A stretch of DNA of 64,000 bases from the NCBI GenBank assembly GCA_028287105.1, contig JAQBQH010000188.1, positions 16,752 to 80,751 on the forward strand. The letters run 5' to 3'. Positions 61,691-64,000 of the stretch are shown here, in pieces (within the stretch, counting starts at the first letter, position 1; every line of letters starts with the position of its first letter). A program made the translations under genes and the position numbers. Under the pieces are notes generated by a model that was not told the DNA's origin, made no database searches, and was given only the letters and a program-made list of their open reading frames with translations. The stretch is from Myxococcales bacterium (GTDB lineage: Bacteria > Myxococcota_A > Polyangia > Palsa-1104).

Positions 61691-63222
61691 CGTCGCTGCC
61701 GACGACGTGGAAGAGTTGCGCGCTCGCCGTCGTCGCGACGGCGTGCAACGTCGGGCCGAAGTACGTACGGCCCGCGGCGCCCGTGCCTGCCGCGTTCAAA
61801 GAAGCAGCCGCGACGTCGCCGCTGCCGCCCGGAACGTGGCAGCCGGCGATGCCGCGCGACGCCGCGCTCAAGGGGAAATGGTGGCAGCTCTTCGGCGAGC
61901 CCGAGCTGAACGCGCTCGAGGAGCGGCTCAACGTCGACAACCAGAACATCGCGCAGGCGTTCGAGCAGTTCATGGCGGCGCGGGCGCAGATCGGCCAGGC
62001 GCGAGCCGCGTACTACCCGACGGTGACGCTGGGGCCGTCGTACAACCTGATCGTCGAAGGTAACACCTCGACCGGGGCGCGCGCCGGATCGGTCGGGGTG
62101 GGGACGACCGGCGGCGGTGGCACGACGGGCGGCGGAGTGAGCGTCATCAACTCCTTCTCGCTGCCGCTCGACGTGTCGTGGGCGCCCGATCTGTGGGGGC
62201 GCGTGCGCAACACCGTGCGCCAGAATCAGTACGCGGCGCAGCTGAGCGCGGCCGATCTGGAGAACACGCGGTTGACGGCGCAGGCGGCGCTGGCCGAATT
62301 CTACTTTCAGCTGCGCGGACAGGACGCGCTGCAGGACGTCTACAATCGCACCATCGAGGTCGACCGCCGCTCGCTCGAGCTCACGCGCGCCCTGGCCGAG
62401 ACCGGTATCGACAGCGACGAAGCCGTCGCGCAGGCGGAGGTGACGCTGGCCAACGTCGAGGCGGCGGGCACGGGCATCGCGGTCAATCGCGCCATCTACG
62501 AGCATGCGATCGCGACCCTGATCGGCAGGCCCGCGTCGCAGTTTTCGCTGCCGGTAAAGCCGCTCACCACGGCGGTGCCCAAGATCCCCCTCGTCGTTCC
62601 GTCGCAATTGCTGGAGCGCCGGCCCGACATCGCAGCGGCGGAACGGGCGATGGCGCAGGCGAACGCGGCCGTCGGCGTCGCCAAGGCCGCCTACTTTCCG
62701 AGCCTGAGCCTGTCGGCGTCGGGCGGCGCGCAGTCGTCGTCACTGGCGACGCTGTTCGCGCTTCCCGCGCTGTTCTTCTCGCTCGGCGCGGTGGTGTCGC
62801 AGACCCTCTTCGACGGCGGCCTGCGCAAGTGGACGATGGAGCAATCTCGGGCGCTCTATCGGGCGAACGTGGCAGCATACCGGGGGACGGTCCTGACGGC
62901 GTTCCAGCAGGTCGAGGACTATCTGGCGACGCTGCGCATCGTCTCGCAGCAGATCGTGCGACAAACGACGGCCTTGCGCGCGGCGCGCAAATACGTCGAG
63001 CTGGCGATGGCGCGCTATCAAACCGGACTCGATCCCTATTTGAACGTGATCACGGCGCAGACGACGCTACTCGGCGACGAGCAGACGCTGGTGACCCTGC
63101 GCGTGAGCGAGATGACGGCGGCGGTGCAGCTGGTGCAAGCGCTGGGCGGCGGTTGGGACGTGTCGCAGCTGCCGCCGGCGGCCGACGTGACGTCGCCGCG
63201 CACGCCGGAGCGCTTGCGCTGA
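61687..63222 (+). CDS. NodT-family RND outer membrane factor lipoprotein
   Basis: A 511-residue protein. The N-terminus ends in a lipobox-like ALAVVATAC (Cys about 20) then CNVGPKYVRPAAPVPAAF, a hallmark of NodT/OprM lipoproteins. Two TolC-type repeats follow (WAPDLWGRVRNTVRQNQYAA; LLERRPDIAAAERAMAQANA). An unusual Gly/Thr-rich loop (GVGTTGGGGTTGGGVSV) lies in the first repeat. It supplies the outer-membrane channel of the MdtABC-like pump. Start overlaps permease 2 by 4 bases (ATGA). Confidence 0.93.
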   Translation: MTSLPTTWKSCALAVVATACNVGPKYVRPAAPVPAAFKEAAATSPLPPGTWQPAMPRDAALKGKWWQLFGEPELNALEERLNVDNQNIAQAFEQFMAARAQIGQARAAYYPTVTLGPSYNLIVEGNTSTGARAGSVGVGTTGGGGTTGGGVSVINSFSLPLDVSWAPDLWGRVRNTVRQNQYAAQLSAADLENTRLTAQAALAEFYFQLRGQDALQDVYNRTIEVDRRSLELTRALAETGIDSDEAVAQAEVTLANVEAAGTGIAVNRAIYEHAIATLIGRPASQFSLPVKPLTTAVPKIPLVVPSQLLERRPDIAAAERAMAQANAAVGVAKAAYFPSLSLSASGGAQSSSLATLFALPALFFSLGAVVSQTLFDGGLRKWTMEQSRALYRANVAAYRGTVLTAFQQVEDYLATLRIVSQQIVRQTTALRAARKYVELAMARYQTGLDPYLNVITAQTTLLGDEQTLVTLRVSEMTAAVQLVQALGGGWDVSQLPPAADVTSPRTPERLR

Positions 63223-63282
63223 TGGCGGCGGCCAGCCGGCGGCCGTTCGACCCGCGACGTCGGAAGCGCCGAGCATCAGCGC

Positions 63283-63807
63283 TCACGGGACCAGCAGATC
63301 GAGGTTGAGCGCCCCGTCGTGCTTACGCTCGACCGCCGTCGGCGACGCCACCACGTAGAGCTCCAGCGTCGGAAACGCGTGCGCCTCCAACAGGTGGCCG
63401 CCGCGCATCGTGCCGTCGGCGAACCCGAGCGCGATGTGCACGTGCAGGCCGGCGCCGCCGCCGGTCGGCGCCGCATCGCCGACCAGTGACACGATCTCCG
63501 CCTGCTGCTGATATGGCGTCCGGCGGTAGTCGCTCACCGCCGGATCGTAGAAGCCGATGACCGCATCGGTGCACGCGCCGAGTCCGTAGAAGTGCACGGA
63601 CTTGAAATGGTTGCGCAGGATGAAATCGGTCAGCGTCGAGACGATCTCGGCGCGCGGCTCGAACACGAGCTGATATTCGCGCGTGCCGCCGTGCTCGCCG
63701 ATGAGCTTGACGCGCACACCCGGCAGGCCGGTGACCGGATGTGGCTCGGCCGAGGCGATCACCGGAGGCAAAATCATCGCCAACGCCACCACCATCGTTC
63801 GTATCAT
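63283..63807 (-). CDS. Exported PPC/DUF296-like protein
   Basis: A 174-residue protein with a Sec signal peptide (VVALAMILPPVIASAEPHP). The remainder matches the PPC (plants and prokaryotes conserved)/DUF296 fold: YQLVFEPRAEIVSTLTDFIL, the HVHIALGFADGTMRGGHLLE motif and the C-terminal strand LELYVVA. Cytoplasmic members were named PD1-like DNA-binding proteins and others form trimers with a metal site. An exported version suggests a periplasmic role, for example metal or ligand binding through its His residues. It is divergent from the end of the window. Confidence 0.82.
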   Translation of the reverse strand: MIRTMVVALAMILPPVIASAEPHPVTGLPGVRVKLIGEHGGTREYQLVFEPRAEIVSTLTDFILRNHFKSVHFYGLGACTDAVIGFYDPAVSDYRRTPYQQQAEIVSLVGDAAPTGGGAGLHVHIALGFADGTMRGGHLLEAHAFPTLELYVVASPTAVERKHDGALNLDLLVP

Positions 63808-64000
63808 GATCGGCTCCTATCGAATCGACGGTCGTGCTGCCCCGCTTGCGACCATTGCACCAGCGCCGTCGACCAAAGTAAGCGCCGCGGGGCCGCTGGC
63901 ATTGAACAGCGTTTCGCACCCGAACGATGGACGAATACGCGGGCGGGCCGGTTGCGCCGAGCGCGCGGAGACCGAAACTGTGCTGATGGACATCCCGCGC

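Overview
The window is a very GC-rich chromosomal piece with dense short operons on both strands, many lipoproteins carrying Gly-, Cys- or Asp-rich linkers, ECF sigma factors, a Hanks-type Ser/Thr kinase, a STAND-type regulator and two metal/drug RND efflux systems. This mix, together with a CorE-like (copper ECF sigma) remnant, points to a Myxococcota-type (deltaproteobacterial) organism. The taxon is inferred, since no rRNA or tRNA gene is visible. No prophage, insertion sequence or CRISPR array was seen.

Layout. 1-1435: 3' part of a hybrid histidine kinase. 1839-5755: regulatory module 1 (outer-membrane-type protein, ECF sigma, FecR/TPR anti-sigma, Gly-rich lipoprotein). 6009-10265: two beta-propeller lipoproteins around a TRAP-type solute-binding protein. 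10307-13613: APC permease and an orphan MacB-type permease. 13841-17918: an OprB-like porin operon, then a lipoprotein/TPR pair. 18110-23258: STAND regulator and two clan-A glycoside-hydrolase-like lipoproteins. 23284-28742: small proteins, a Cys-rich lipoprotein, an esterase/NTF2 pair, a SYLF lipoprotein and a DUF2079 membrane protein. 28993-38671: a copper/silver resistance block on the minus strand (hemerythrin, CorE-like fragment, CopA, Cys-rich small protein, CusC, CusB, CusA, His-rich lipoprotein). 38720-42995: regulatory module 2, with the same four-gene order as module 1. 43050-45901: two lipoproteins that share a promoter motif with the module 2 sigma gene. 46395-48877: HTTM membrane pair and small envelope proteins. 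48905-53875: a phospho-signalling neighbourhood containing a Zn-ribbon/kinase/receiver fusion and a stand-alone protein with the same Zn-ribbon. 54124-63222: an MdtABC-like RND operon with its outer membrane factor. 63283-63807: an exported PPC/DUF296 protein.

How the genes work together. Modules 1 and 2 each look like a self-contained cell-surface signalling unit: a membrane-anchored FecR/TPR anti-sigma holds an ECF sigma, flanked by an envelope protein upstream and a secreted-type lipoprotein downstream. Spaced motifs in front of the sigma genes and lipoprotein genes differ between modules, which suggests each sigma has its own small regulon. The copper block combines a P-type ATPase for cytoplasmic export, an HME-RND tripartite pump for periplasmic export and several small metal-ligand-rich proteins. 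The strongest candidates for something undescribed are the duplicated four-gene sigma modules with their shared promoters, and the Zn-ribbon/kinase/receiver protein beside its stand-alone Zn-ribbon relative.
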